A stretch of DNA of 64,000 bases, taken from contig NZ_WSEN01000006.1 of NCBI RefSeq assembly GCF_009758255.1, positions 418,174 to 482,173 on the forward strand. The letters run 5' to 3'. Positions 50,479 to 61,028 of the stretch are shown here, piece by piece. The number at the start of each line of letters is the position of its first letter. The first letter of the stretch is position 1. The notes under the pieces were generated by a model. The model saw nothing but the letters and a program-made list of their open reading frames with translations. It ran no database searches and had not been told where the DNA came from. This DNA comes from Microbacterium sp. MAH-37 (lineage in GTDB: Bacteria > Actinomycetota > Actinomycetes > Actinomycetales > Microbacteriaceae). Made by a program: the position numbers and the translations under genes.

Positions 50479-50880
50479 TCAGGTGTACGCCTCGGCGAAC
50501 TCCGCGGACGGCTCGATCGGTTCGATGACGTCGAGCAGCACGCCGCCGGGCGCCTCGACGATGAAGTGCCGTTGCCCGAAGTGCTCGTCGCGCAGCGGCA
50601 GCCGCTCCGGCAGCCGGAGCTCGCCGACCAGGCGGGCGTGTTCGGCAGCGGCATCCGCCACCTCGACGTTCAACAGCAGACCGGTGACCGGCCGGCGGAA
50701 GCCGTGCGGGATCGTCTCATGCGTGCTGTCGAGGACGGCGAGCTCTCCGCCCTCGAAACGCAGGCTGACGTACCAGTCGGCCTCGAACGTCGTCTCGAAT
50801 CCCAGCACCTCGCGATAGAAGCGGGCGGAGACCTCGACGTCCTCCACCATGAGCACGGGATAGAAGGAGCTGATCTGCAT
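50479..50880 (-). CDS. VOC-superfamily (glyoxalase/bleomycin-resistance-like) protein
   Basis: 133-residue protein of the vicinal oxygen chelate fold, with paired beta-alpha-beta units: [22 protein letters not shown] at the start and the C-terminal [19 protein letters not shown] ending in the usual metal-side Glu. It could be a small-molecule binder, antibiotic sequesterer or isomerase; sequence alone does not decide. The ATG at 50880 follows AAAGGA. It is divergent from a TetR gene across a 77-bp region with concentric inverted repeats, so it is likely the target of that repressor. Confidence 0.85.
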   Translation of the reverse strand: MQISSFYPVLMVEDVEVSARFYREVLGFETTFEADWYVSLRFEGGELAVLDSTHETIPHGFRRPVTGLLLNVEVADAAAEHARLVGELRLPERLPLRDEHFGQRHFIVEAPGGVLLDVIEPIEPSAEFAEAYT

Positions 50881-50890
50881 GTCGTGTCCT

Positions 50891-50946
50891 TTACATACTC
50901 TGCGTTTGTATCTTCCGGAGTTAGGATACATGCACACCGTATGTAA
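50891..50946. promoter_or_regulatory. Concentric inverted repeats between VOC and TetR genes
   Basis: TTACATAC (50891-50898) mirrors GTATGTAA (50939-50946), and TGTATC (50907-50912) mirrors GATACA (50925-50930); both pairs share the centre 50918.5. In all 17 of 22 arm positions are symmetric. The right arm touches the tetR ribosome site AAGGGA. This is a good candidate operator for the divergent TetR protein. Confidence 0.75.
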
Positions 50947-50957
50947 GGGAACGTCCG

Positions 50958-51533
50958 ATGCCCAGAGCCACTGCCGCCGAGGCCGCTGCGACCGCCGAGC
51001 GCGTGCTGGATGCCGCGACGGAGCGCTTCGCCGCGCAGGGATTCGCGGCGACCTCGGTCGACGACGTCGCAGCGGATGCCGCGGTCACCCGCGGCGCCGT
51101 CTACCACCACTACGCGTCGAAGCCGGGCCTTTTCGCAGCGGTCGTGCAGCAGATGCAGCAGGAGGTCGCCGGTGCCGTCGTCGCAGCGGCCGGCGACAAC
51201 TCCCCTGCCGAGGCGCTGCGCCTCGGCAGCCACGCCTTCCTCGACGCGATCACCGCCGGCGGGCACGCGAGGATCCTGCTGCTCGACGCCCCGGCCGTGC
51301 TCGGCTGGGATGCCTGGCGGCAGGCTGACGCCGAGGCATCCGCTGTGCATCTCCGCGAAGCGCTGCTCGCCGCCGGAGTCGCGGATGCCGAGGCGGATGC
51401 CGCGACCGCTCTGCTCTCCGGAGCGATGAACGAGGCTGCGCTCTGGCTCTCCGAGCGTCCGGGAGACGCCACGGCGCGGTCATCCGTGCATTCCGCGCTG
51501 GACCGGATGCTGGACGCCGTCGCGCCCCGGTAG
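50958..51533 (+). CDS. TetR-family transcriptional regulator (VOC-linked)
   Basis: 191-residue repressor. The N-terminal helix-turn-helix ([49 protein letters not shown]) is clear; the rest is an Ala-rich helical ligand domain. The ATG at 50958 follows AAGGGA. It is divergent from the VOC protein and separated from it by a symmetric operator, the classic arrangement for a repressor and its resistance or detoxification gene. The ligand is unknown. The stop lies 4 bp from that of the convergent reductase gene. Confidence 0.93.
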   Translation: MPRATAAEAAATAERVLDAATERFAAQGFAATSVDDVAADAAVTRGAVYHHYASKPGLFAAVVQQMQQEVAGAVVAAAGDNSPAEALRLGSHAFLDAITAGGHARILLLDAPAVLGWDAWRQADAEASAVHLREALLAAGVADAEADAATALLSGAMNEAALWLSERPGDATARSSVHSALDRMLDAVAPR

Positions 51534-51537
51534 CGGG

Positions 51538-51972
51538 TCAGTGGCGTTCGAGCAGGAACAGCGCGATCAGACGGTCGGTGCGGGTCTGGTAATCCGCGTA
51601 GGCGGGCCACGCCTCCACCGCGCGCTCCCACCACACCGCGCGCTCGGAGCCTGCGAGCTCGCGAGCCGTATAGTCGTGCTTCTCCGCGCCGTCCTGCAGC
51701 TCGACGTGCGGCTGACGGCGCATGTTGCCGGCCCACTTCGGCTCGTCGGGCGCTCCGCCCTTCGACGCCACAACGACGTACTCGCCGTCGTGCTCGACCC
51801 GCATCAGCGCGGTCTTGCGCAGCGCACCGCTCTTCGCTCCGACCGTGGTCAGCACGATGATCGGCTTGCCCTGCAGGTCGGCGGCTTCGGCACCCCCGGT
51901 GGCCTCGAACTTCTCGGCCTGATCGCGGGCCCAGGCGGATGTGGACAGCAGATACTCTCCGGAAAGCGGCAT
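51538..51972 (-). CDS. Deazaflavin (F420)-dependent nitroreductase-family protein
   Basis: 144-residue split-barrel protein of the DDN type. [48 protein letters not shown] is the family core, which binds coenzyme F420 in characterised mycobacterial members. The physiological substrate is unknown. TAGGAT stands exactly six bases before the ATG at 51972, so the transcript is probably leaderless. A second, more distant family member lies at 58273. Confidence 0.88.
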   Translation of the reverse strand: MPLSGEYLLSTSAWARDQAEKFEATGGAEAADLQGKPIIVLTTVGAKSGALRKTALMRVEHDGEYVVVASKGGAPDEPKWAGNMRRQPHVELQDGAEKHDYTARELAGSERAVWWERAVEAWPAYADYQTRTDRLIALFLLERH

Positions 51973-52010
51973 GCCTCGATCCTATGCACGGCCGACGCCC
52001 GGCGGACCGA

Positions 52011-52075
52011 TCTGCGGATGGCGGACGATCCTGCGGCGAGTCCGCCTCCGCCTGCGGATCGGACCGCCATCCGCA
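52011..52075. repeat. Inverted repeat TGCGGATGGCGGAC / GNCCGCCATCCGCA
   Basis: In the gap between the reductase and sucD, TGCGGATGGCGGAC (52012-52025) is mirrored by GACCGCCATCCGCA (52062-52075), with 13 of 14 paired. The left arm also occurs, reversed, at 8238-8254. Confidence 0.75.
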
Positions 52076-52088
52076 AGGGGCGACACGA

Positions 52089-52123
52089 CGAAGGGCTCGG
52101 ATGCCACGCATCCGAGCCCTTCG
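52089..52123 (-). terminator. 15-bp hairpin after sucD
   Basis: CGAAGGGCTCGGATG pairs with CATCCGAGCCCTTCG around a five-base loop, 13 bp past the sucD stop. No T-run. Confidence 0.85.
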
Positions 52124-52136
52124 CGGGAAGCAGTGC

Positions 52137-54225
<2,089 letters not shown>

Positions 54226-54271
54226 AGTGCAGTCCTTCGCTGGTTGCGGCGGTTGGGACGCGACATGATTG

Positions 54272-54298
54272 TCGGGTGTCGATTATCATTCGACCCGA
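54272..54298. promoter_or_regulatory. Inverted repeat over the sucC promoter
   Basis: TCGGGTGTCGA (54272-54282) faces TTCGACCCGA (54289-54298) around ATTATC, which on the - strand is the -10-like GATAAT (54287-54282). A repressor bound here would cover the sucC promoter; the divergent TetR gene next door is an obvious candidate. Confidence 0.55.
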
Positions 54299-54356
54299 TA
54301 GGCAAGCGTACTACCGCGGAACACGGGCTCCTGACCGCGGGCGTTAGGCTCTCGCT

Positions 54357-55016
54357 ATGCACGAATCCGTACAGCCCCCCAACGGCGTCGTCGGGGCAGC
54401 GCTCGAGCTGTTCGCACAGCAGGGCTTCGAGCAGACCTCGGTCGAGCAGATCGCCAAGGCGGCCGGTGTCTCGAGATCGACGTTCTTCCGCCAGTTCGGC
54501 GGCAAGGAGGACGTCGTCTTCGCAGACCACGAGGCACTGATCGAGCAGCTGCGGTCGTTCCTCGACGAACCGCACGACGACCCCTGGCAGGCCGTGTGCG
54601 AGGCATCCGAGCGGGTGTTCGCGTACTTCGCGCGCGATCCGGAGCTCGCGCGCCGCCGGTACCAGATCGTGCGCGACGTCCCCGCGCTGCGCGAGCGCGA
54701 GATCATCACGGTGTTCCGTTACGAACGTCTCTTCGACGACTACCTGCGGCAGTCGCTGCCCGGCATCGACCCGCTGGACGCCGTCGGCTTCGCCGCCCTC
54801 GTCACCGCCGTGCACAACCACGTGCTGCGCCAGCTGCTGCGCGGCAAGAAGGTTCCGGTGTCGGTGCTGCAGAAGGCGCTCGCCGACGTGCGGCGGCGGT
54901 ACGGCGTGCTGGAGGACGCCGCTGACGCGGCATCCGACGACGTGGTCGTCGCGGTCTTCCCGCGGTCGATGCCGATCGCCGAGATCACGAGGCGCGTGCA
55001 GGCCGAGCTCAGCTGA
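54357..55016 (+). CDS. TetR-family regulator (divergent to sucCD)
   Basis: 219-residue regulator. Helix-turn-helix in residues 8-55: VVGAALELFAQQGFEQTSVEQIAKAAGVSRSTFFRQFGGKEDVVF. The helical ligand domain includes RYQIVRDVPALREREIITVFRYE, seen in actinobacterial TetR proteins with a C-terminal MftR-like fold. TAGGCT lies six bases before the ATG, so it is leaderless. It may control itself and sucCD through the inverted repeat at 54272; this is inferred from position only. Confidence 0.92.
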   Translation: MHESVQPPNGVVGAALELFAQQGFEQTSVEQIAKAAGVSRSTFFRQFGGKEDVVFADHEALIEQLRSFLDEPHDDPWQAVCEASERVFAYFARDPELARRRYQIVRDVPALREREIITVFRYERLFDDYLRQSLPGIDPLDAVGFAALVTAVHNHVLRQLLRGKKVPVSVLQKALADVRRRYGVLEDAADAASDDVVVAVFPRSMPIAEITRRVQAELS

Positions 55017-55040
55017 GCCGCGTCCGCGAGAGGAACGTCA

Positions 55041-55101
55041 CGCGTTTCGTCACTTCGTCTCGCTGCGCTCGCTCAGGAACCGCGGAGCGAGACGAAACGC
55101 G
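55041..55101. repeat. Mosaic palindromic repeat (CGCGTTTCGTC / GACGAAACGCG)
   Basis: CGCGTTTCGTC (55041-55051) pairs with GACGAAACGCG (55091-55101), and TTCGTCTCGCT (55054-55064) can pair with AGCGAGACGAA (55086-55096) instead. It lies between the convergent TetR and Cys-tailed protein genes and shares its middle part with 41069-41100. Confidence 0.85.
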
Positions 55102-55113
55102 CCGAGTCCCTGA

Positions 55114-55605
55114 TCAGTCGCAGCCGCAGCCACCCGAGGGCGTCTTGACCATGAAGCAGACGTCGCAGACGCCGTAGTCGCGCTCCTCCTTCGGGGTGAC
55201 CTTCGGCGTGCGCGCGACGGGCTGCGCGGCGGCACGGGGCGCACCGGCCCGTTTGGCCTTCGCCTGCGCCGCGGACGAGAACTCGCTCGGATGCGAGACG
55301 TAGTAGTACGGCGGTCGACCTTCGCTCGGCTTCAGATTCTGCGCTGCGAAGCCCACGACGACCAGCTCTTCCTCGGTGAAGCCGTTCGTGTAAGTGCGGC
55401 CGATGTGCAGCGCGGCGCCGGGCCCACGGCGGATCGCCTCGATGTATCGGCCTCGGTCGATGAAGCTGCTGATGCCGATTGCATCGACGATCCGGGTGAT
55501 GAACGCGTGGTTCTCCTCGGGAACGCGGTGCGCGCGAAGCGCATCCGGAAGGTTGCGGTAAGGACGGGAGGTGCCTGCGGGGGTCGGCCCCTGTATTTCG
55601 TTCAT
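55114..55605 (-). CDS. Hypothetical protein with Cys-rich C-terminus
   Basis: 163-residue soluble protein of unknown family. Residues 20-105 are a mixed alpha/beta domain containing YIEAIRRGPGAALHIGRTYTNGFTEEELVVVGF and PPYYYVSHPSEF. A basic Ala/Pro linker follows, then a short tail with C-x2-C and C-x-C (VCDVCFMVKTPSGGCGC) likely to bind a metal. ATG 55605 is preferred; a GTG one codon earlier is possible. It is divergent from the oxidoreductase gene. The metal tail suggests nucleic-acid or protein contact, but no function is assigned. Confidence 0.75.
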   Translation of the reverse strand: MNEIQGPTPAGTSRPYRNLPDALRAHRVPEENHAFITRIVDAIGISSFIDRGRYIEAIRRGPGAALHIGRTYTNGFTEEELVVVGFAAQNLKPSEGRPPYYYVSHPSEFSSAAQAKAKRAGAPRAAAQPVARTPKVTPKEERDYGVCDVCFMVKTPSGGCGCD

Positions 55606-55663
55606 CACTTCAAGGATCCCACGGTTCGGGGTGTTCCGGGCACCGGATCACTAGGCTGGCCGT

Positions 55664-57118
55664 ATGGCGCGCGCGACGGTGATCGGAAGCGGGCCGAACG
55701 GACTCGCTGCCGCGGTGGCCCTGGCCCGCGCGGGCTACGCCGTCGAGGTGCTCGAGGCCGCCGAGACCGTCGGCGGCGGCGTGCGCACGCTCGACGGGCC
55801 GCTGCCCGGCTACCGGTACGACGTGTGCTCGGCCGTGCATCCCGCGGCGCTGACGTCGCCGTTCTTCCGCGCCTTCGGGCTGACCGACCGAGTGGACTGG
55901 ATCCGCCCGGAGATCTCGTACGCGCATCCGCTGGACGACGGACGCGCGGGCATCGCCTGGCGCGACCTCGAGCGCACCGCGGAAGGGCTCGGCGTCGATG
56001 CCAGGGCCTGGAGCGCGCTGCTGCGCCCGCTGGTGCGCCGGCTCGACGAGGTGGTGGAGTTCACCGGAGGGGCGATGTTGCGCGTTCCGCGGCATCCGGT
56101 CACCGGCATCCGCTTCGGCCTGCGGATGCTGGAGCAGGGCAGCGCGCTCGGGCCGCGCGCGTTCCGCACCGATGAGGCGAACGCGCTGCTGGCCGGCGTG
56201 CTCGCGCACGCGGCGACCCCGCTCCCCTCTCCGTCATCCGCAGCGGCCGGACTCCTCCTCGCCGCGCAGGCGCACGGCGACGGAGGCTGGGCCTACCCGC
56301 GCGGAGGTGCGCAGCGCATCGCAGACGCGCTGCAGGACGACCTCGAGGCGCACGGCGGCGGCGTCCGCACCGGTGAGCAGGTGCACGATCTGGGCGACCT
56401 GGACTGGGGCGACCCTGCCCGGGGCGACCTGCTCGTGCTGAACTGCTCACCGAGGCTGGCGCTCACGCATCCGGACATCCCCGCGAGATACGCCCAGTCG
56501 CTGACCGAGTACCGCTACGGACCGGCGGCGGCGAAGGTCGACTTCGCGCTCAGCGGACCGGTGCCGTGGGCGAACGAGCAGGTCGCGCTGTCGCCGACCG
56601 TGCACGTCGGCGGCACCCGTGCCGAGATCTCCGCGAGCGAGAACGCCGTCGCGCGCGACGCCGTGTCGGATCGCCCCTACGTGCTCGCCGTGCAGCCGTC
56701 GGTGCTGGACGACACCAGGGCGCCGGATGGCGGAGCCGCACTGTGGGCGTACATCCACGTGCCGCTCGGCTCCGACCTCGACCCGACCGAGCTCGTCACC
56801 CGACAGGTGGAGCGCTTCGCCCCTGGTTTCCGCGACGTGATCCTGGAGAGTCGCGCCGTGGCGGCATCCGAACGCGAAGCGTTGAACCCGGCCGAGATCG
56901 GCGGCGACATCTTCGGCGGCTCGTTCTCGATGGCGCAGGCGTTCCGGCGCCCGGTCGTCTCTCCGGCGCCGTGGCGCACCCCGATGCGCGGTGTGTACCT
57001 CGCATCGGCGTCGACCCCGCCCGGCCCGGGCGTGAACGGCATGGCCGGCTGGCACGCCGCGCGCACGGCGCTGGCGGATGCCGGCACTCCGGCGACGCTG
57101 CAGGAGCTCTTCTCCTGA
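55664..57118 (+). CDS. NAD(P)/FAD-dependent oxidoreductase, phytoene-dehydrogenase-like
   Basis: 484-residue flavoprotein. The N-terminus has the FAD motif GSGPNGLAAAVALARAGYAVEVLEAAETVGGGVRT; the C-terminus has PPGPGVNGMAGWHAARTAL closing the FAD site. It belongs to the CrtI-like/PYROXD2-like oxidase group, but no carotenoid genes are nearby, so a desaturase role is not supported. TAGGCT six bases before the ATG marks a leaderless start. An imperfect hairpin (57130-57186) follows the gene. Confidence 0.88.
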   Translation: MARATVIGSGPNGLAAAVALARAGYAVEVLEAAETVGGGVRTLDGPLPGYRYDVCSAVHPAALTSPFFRAFGLTDRVDWIRPEISYAHPLDDGRAGIAWRDLERTAEGLGVDARAWSALLRPLVRRLDEVVEFTGGAMLRVPRHPVTGIRFGLRMLEQGSALGPRAFRTDEANALLAGVLAHAATPLPSPSSAAAGLLLAAQAHGDGGWAYPRGGAQRIADALQDDLEAHGGGVRTGEQVHDLGDLDWGDPARGDLLVLNCSPRLALTHPDIPARYAQSLTEYRYGPAAAKVDFALSGPVPWANEQVALSPTVHVGGTRAEISASENAVARDAVSDRPYVLAVQPSVLDDTRAPDGGAALWAYIHVPLGSDLDPTELVTRQVERFAPGFRDVILESRAVAASEREALNPAEIGGDIFGGSFSMAQAFRRPVVSPAPWRTPMRGVYLASASTPPGPGVNGMAGWHAARTALADAGTPATLQELFS

Positions 57119-57129
57119 CCTCCCGCCTG

Positions 57130-57186
57130 GGGAATGTCGCAGATGGCCGCATCCCGGGCCCGGATGCGACAGACAGAGACATTCCC
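57130..57186. repeat. Nested inverted repeat after the oxidoreductase gene
   Basis: GGGAATGTC (57130-57138) pairs with GACATTCCC (57178-57186); inside, CGCATCC (57148-57154) pairs with GGATGCG (57162-57168). It could end transcription of the oxidoreductase. The inner GCAGATGGC resembles the repeats at 8237 and 52011. Confidence 0.7.
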
Positions 57187-57239
57187 TGGAAGGAGGATCG
57201 GGGCTCGTGGGATGACGGCGGACGGGCCAGGATGGACCC

Positions 57240-58289
57240 ATGTACGAGATCCCCGCGCCGATGCTCGCCAAGGCCGCTGCGGCCGTGCCCGATCCCGCCA
57301 AGACGCCGATGCTCTTCGAGCCGAAGTGGGACGGCTTCCGGGGGCTGATCGCCTGGGACGGCGAGACCCTCGAGATCGGATCCCGCGGCGCGAAGCCGCT
57401 GACGCGCTACTTCCCCGAGTTGGTCGAGCAGCTCCCCGGCATCCTGCCCGGCCCCTGCCTGCTCGACGGCGAGATCGTCGTCGCGACCGGTCCCGCCGGC
57501 GCGCAGCGTCTGGACTGGGAGGCGCTGAGCCAGCGCATCCACCCCGCCGCCTCTCGCGTCGCGAAGCTCTCCGTCGAGACTCCGGCGATGTTCATCGCCT
57601 TCGACCTGCTCGCCGAGGGCGATGACGACCTGCAGCAGCTGCCGTTCCGCGAGCGCCGCGCACGCCTCGAGCGGATGCTGGCGGATGCTGCGTCTCCACT
57701 GCATCTGACGCGCACCACCGACGACCGCGCGACCGCCCAGCGCTGGCTCGCGGAGTTCGAGGGCGCAGGGCTCGACGGCGTCGTCGCGAAGCCGCTGGAT
57801 GATCCGTACGCCCCGGGCAAGCGCACCCTGAGCAAGATCAAGCACGCCCGCACAGCCGACGTCGTCGCCCTCGGCTACCGGGTGCACAAGAGCGGTTCCG
57901 GCGTCGGCTCCCTGCTCGTCGGCCTCTACGGCGACGACGGCGTCCTGCGCCAGGTCGGCGGCGTCGCCGCCTGGAGCGACGCGATGAGACAGCAGCTGGT
58001 CGACGATCTGGAGCCGCTCGTGGAACGGGATGCCGACGGCGCGGCGGTCACCGGCGCGGGCGAGCGCTCCCGGTTCAGCGGCGCGAAAGACGTGTCGTTC
58101 GTGCGTCTGCGCCCCGAGCGCGTGCTCGAGGTGAAGTACGACCAGCTCGAGGGCGCGCGTTTCCGGCACACGGTGCAGTTCGCGCGCTGGCGCCCGGACC
58201 GGGATGCCTCATCGTGCACCTACGACCAGCTTGACACCGTGTCAGGGTACGACCTGGCGGACGTGCTGCTCACTACTCCCTCTCGTTGA
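57240..58289 (+). CDS. ligC: ATP-dependent DNA ligase (LigC type)
   Basis: 349-residue ligase. The adenylated lysine is K29 in FEPKWDGFRG; CLLDGEIVV (motif III), DGVVAKPLDDPYAPGKR (motif IV) and KIKHARTADVV (motif V) follow, then an OB domain. The length matches mycobacterial LigC rather than multi-domain LigD. CAGGAT lies six bases before the ATG. A LigD-type polymerase domain is encoded 459 bp downstream on the opposite strand, as in the LigC/Prim-PolC repair pair. It overlaps the convergent reductase gene by 17 bp. Confidence 0.94.
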   Translation: MYEIPAPMLAKAAAAVPDPAKTPMLFEPKWDGFRGLIAWDGETLEIGSRGAKPLTRYFPELVEQLPGILPGPCLLDGEIVVATGPAGAQRLDWEALSQRIHPAASRVAKLSVETPAMFIAFDLLAEGDDDLQQLPFRERRARLERMLADAASPLHLTRTTDDRATAQRWLAEFEGAGLDGVVAKPLDDPYAPGKRTLSKIKHARTADVVALGYRVHKSGSGVGSLLVGLYGDDGVLRQVGGVAAWSDAMRQQLVDDLEPLVERDADGAAVTGAGERSRFSGAKDVSFVRLRPERVLEVKYDQLEGARFRHTVQFARWRPDRDASSCTYDQLDTVSGYDLADVLLTTPSR

Positions 58290-58755
58290 GCGCGCGCGGC
58301 GGCGTGAACTCCACGATCGGGATCTCGGCCTCTCCGCCGGCGGCGTAGTCCATCGCGGCGCTGAGATGCTTCCAGGCATCCGGATGCTCGGCCGCGTAGA
58401 CCTTCAGCCGTGCCGCGGACTCCTCGGCGTCCAGCATCCGCACCGCGGCGCGCGCCCGGCGCGCATGCCCGGTGCTGAGGTACGCGACACCGTTGGCCTC
58501 GAGGTTGCGGTACCACTGCGCCTTCTTGCCGAACCCCGACGCCACCCGGATCACGTTGTGCTCGCGCTCGACGACCTCGACGACGACGAACCTGCGCTCG
58601 TGCGACTTCCGGCCGAGGTGCTCGATCATCACGAGACGGTCGCCGAAGATCCAGCCGAAGCCCGCCCGGTACAACCCGATGGGCGCGCGCACCAGCCAGG
58701 GCGTCGCCAGCATCCGGGCGGCGAGCCGGTCCATGATGCCTGTGTGCTCACTCAT
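58273..58755 (-). CDS. Nitroreductase/deazaflavin-dependent oxidoreductase family protein
   Basis: 160-residue split-barrel protein. RAPIGLYRAGFGWIFGDRLVMIEHLGRKSHERRFVVVEVVERE and FGKKAQWYRNLEANGVAYLSTG fit the DDN/F420-dependent family, although the match is weaker than for the gene at 51538. The ATG at 58755 follows GGGAGA and overlaps the end of the polymerase gene by 8 bp, so it is co-translated with it. Its 3' end overlaps ligC by 17 bp. A link to DNA repair is not evident. Confidence 0.8.
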   Translation of the reverse strand: MSEHTGIMDRLAARMLATPWLVRAPIGLYRAGFGWIFGDRLVMIEHLGRKSHERRFVVVEVVEREHNVIRVASGFGKKAQWYRNLEANGVAYLSTGHARRARAAVRMLDAEESAARLKVYAAEHPDAWKHLSAAMDYAAGGEAEIPIVEFTPPRALNERE

Positions 58756-59806
58756 CGTTCTCCCAGTTCGCGGCGACCTTCTTGCTGGGCTGCACGCGCG
58801 GCGGCTCGCCCGGCATCTTCGGGAACTCCGGCGGGAACGGCAGCTCGCCGAGACCGTTCTCCACATCGCGATCCCACCACTGCAGGAGCGTGTCGATCCG
58901 GCCCGGCGCGTCCTGCATGCCGGCCCACGGGTCGCCGACATCGGCGAGCCGGGCGGGGATGCTGCGCACCGTGAAGCGCGCAGGGTCCAGGTCGTCGAGC
59001 TCCTCCCACCGGATCGGCGTCGAGACCGGTGCGCCGGGCAGCGCGCGCGGACTGTAGGCACCGGCCATGGTGCGATCGCGGTTGGCCTGGTTGAAGTCCA
59101 CGAAGATGCGCTCACCGCGCTCCTCCTTCCACCAGTTCGTGGTCACCGCCTTCGGCATCCGCCGTTCGAGTTCGCGTCCGGCGGCGATGACCGCGTGACG
59201 CACGGTGAGGAACTCCCACTCCGGCACGATGGGGCAGAACACGTGCAGACCGCGGTTGCCGCTGGTCTTGATGAACGGCTCGAGGTCCGCCTCGCGCAGC
59301 ACGGCGCGCAGCTCGCGTGCGGCGACGATCGCCTCGGCCATGCCCGTCCCCGGCTGCGGATCCAGATCGATGCGCAGCTCGACCGGGTTGTCGGTGTCGG
59401 CCGCGAGCGAGGCCCACGGGTGGAACACGATCGTGTTCATCTGCACGGCCCAGACGATCGCGCTGGTGCGGTTCAGCACGATCTGCGGATGCCGGCGGCC
59501 GCTGTTGTACGTGCACATCACCGAGTCGACGAAGTCGGGCGTGCCCTTCGGCGGGTTCTTCGAGAAGAATCCCTCGCCGCCGATGCCGTCGCGGAATCGC
59601 TCGAGCGACACCGGCCGATGACCGTTGGCGTTCAGGAACGGCGTGGCCACGGTCTGGGCGTAGTCGGCGTACTCGGCCTTGGTGATGCCGTCGCCGCCGT
59701 CCACGGGCCAGACGACCCTGTTCGGACTGGACAACCCGATCTCGCGCTCGACGTCCTCACCGGAGTCGGTGTCGGTCACGGTCAGAGTCACTCGCTCAGA
59801 GGCCAT
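58748..59806 (-). CDS. LigD-type polymerase/primase (Prim-PolC-like)
   Basis: 352-residue archaeo-eukaryotic primase-type polymerase, the stand-alone form of the LigD polymerase domain. Blocks: RFRDGIGGEGFFSKNPPKGTP (phosphate-binding region), the metal pair in ELRIDLDPQPGTG (D-x-D), and TSGNRGLHVFCPI. It fills short gaps, often with ribonucleotides, before ligation. With ligC convergent, the two should act together in gap or strand-break repair. TAGTCT six bases before the ATG shows a leaderless start. No ku gene is in the window. Confidence 0.94.
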   Translation of the reverse strand: MASERVTLTVTDTDSGEDVEREIGLSSPNRVVWPVDGGDGITKAEYADYAQTVATPFLNANGHRPVSLERFRDGIGGEGFFSKNPPKGTPDFVDSVMCTYNSGRRHPQIVLNRTSAIVWAVQMNTIVFHPWASLAADTDNPVELRIDLDPQPGTGMAEAIVAARELRAVLREADLEPFIKTSGNRGLHVFCPIVPEWEFLTVRHAVIAAGRELERRMPKAVTTNWWKEERGERIFVDFNQANRDRTMAGAYSPRALPGAPVSTPIRWEELDDLDPARFTVRSIPARLADVGDPWAGMQDAPGRIDTLLQWWDRDVENGLGELPFPPEFPKMPGEPPRVQPSKKVAANWENDE

Positions 59807-59872
59807 GCTCCGAGACTATGACGTGCGCACCCCGCCTGTCAGTCCCCCTGGACTGTCATGCGCTCCAGGCTC

Positions 59873-61006
59873 TCAGTCCCCGAGATCGACGGCGAGTACC
59901 AGCACCGGCCCGAGCGCGTCGCGCTCGACCGCCAGCGACGGACCGGCGGAGTCGACGATCACGCCGTCGAGCTCGCTGTGGCTGCTCAGAACCTTGGCGA
60001 GCTGCTCGGGCTCGAAGGGCATCGGGCGGTCGTCCCGGCCCAGCGCGACCACCTCGAGCGGGTGCGAGAACACCTGCAGGAACCGCTTGCCGTCGGCGGT
60101 GTGCGCCTCGGCGATGCCGACAGGTGCGCCGGTCGTGCCGTCACTCACCGCGACCCAGACCTTCGTCTTCGCCAGCGCCTCGCCGACCCGCGCCGCGGTG
60201 TCCGGCTGACGGGGAGAGGAGACCAGGCCCTTGATCGCCATGGCCGGGTCGCCCTGGCTCAGCGCCTGCTGCAGCAGCTCGGTGGGGAACACGACGCGGT
60301 GCGGCGCGGACGCGTTGTCGATGATGATGCCGGTGAATCCGCCGTCGATCACCTGCTGGTAGATCAGGCCGACCGGCTGCGCCATGGCGGACGTGGCTGC
60401 CGGGTCCTCCTCAGCATCCACCGCCGCGCGCAGTGCAGCGCCCGAGGAGAACGCCAGCAGGAACGACTTCTCGTCCTCGCGGATCACCGCGACCGACAGC
60501 GGCTGACCGTCGCCGATCTGCTGACCGGCGTCGCCGTGGACGCGCAGGTACAGGTGTCCCTGCATCGACTGGCGCATCACGCCGAGCAGCTCCTCGTTGC
60601 TCGCGCCCTCGGCGATCTCGGCCAGGGCCTCGCGCAGCAGCACGTTGTCCTTCAGACCCTCGATCGTGTGGGTGTCCTCCGGCGGCATCGCGGAGGCGAG
60701 CGGCAGGCGCGGCTTCTCGGTCTCGACGACGTTGATCGTGGGCTCGCGACGCGGGAGGGGAGCCGACGGCGCCACGGGCGCCTCGTCGTCGGGACCTGCG
60801 GCCTGCTCATCGACGGGCGCAGCGACCTCCGGTCCGGCATCCGCGCCGACCCCGCGGAACGCCTGCACGGAGATGCCGACGTTCGGAACGGCCTCCTCGG
60901 CCGGCTCTGCTGCCGCGGCCTCCTCGGCGGGAACGCCGGGGACCGGAGCAGCCTCTTCGACGGTGGAGGGATCTGCGGTCTTCTTGCGGCGGGAGAACAG
61001 GGCCAT
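59873..61006 (-). CDS. SseB-family protein
   Basis: 377-residue soluble protein. It starts MALFSRRKK, then has an acidic Ala/Pro/Glu-rich segment (about 12-85). Two domains follow: around 145-250 (REDEKSFLLAFSSGAALRAA...IDNASAPHRVVFPTELLQQAL) and about 270-375, which look like tandem SseB N-terminal-type units. The role of such proteins outside type III secretion is unknown. TAGGCT lies seven bases before the ATG. It stands between pcrA and the repair polymerase on the same strand. Confidence 0.75.
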   Translation of the reverse strand: MALFSRRKKTADPSTVEEAAPVPGVPAEEAAAAEPAEEAVPNVGISVQAFRGVGADAGPEVAAPVDEQAAGPDDEAPVAPSAPLPRREPTINVVETEKPRLPLASAMPPEDTHTIEGLKDNVLLREALAEIAEGASNEELLGVMRQSMQGHLYLRVHGDAGQQIGDGQPLSVAVIREDEKSFLLAFSSGAALRAAVDAEEDPAATSAMAQPVGLIYQQVIDGGFTGIIIDNASAPHRVVFPTELLQQALSQGDPAMAIKGLVSSPRQPDTAARVGEALAKTKVWVAVSDGTTGAPVGIAEAHTADGKRFLQVFSHPLEVVALGRDDRPMPFEPEQLAKVLSSHSELDGVIVDSAGPSLAVERDALGPVLVLAVDLGD

Positions 61007-61028
61007 ATGTGTCAGCCTAACTGCGGAA

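Noticed and set aside
58273..59115. 280-residue version of the reductase extending upstream into the polymerase gene
   Set aside because: The extra N-terminus is Arg/Ser-rich and out of frame with the polymerase; ATG 58755 with GGGAGA gives the normal family length.
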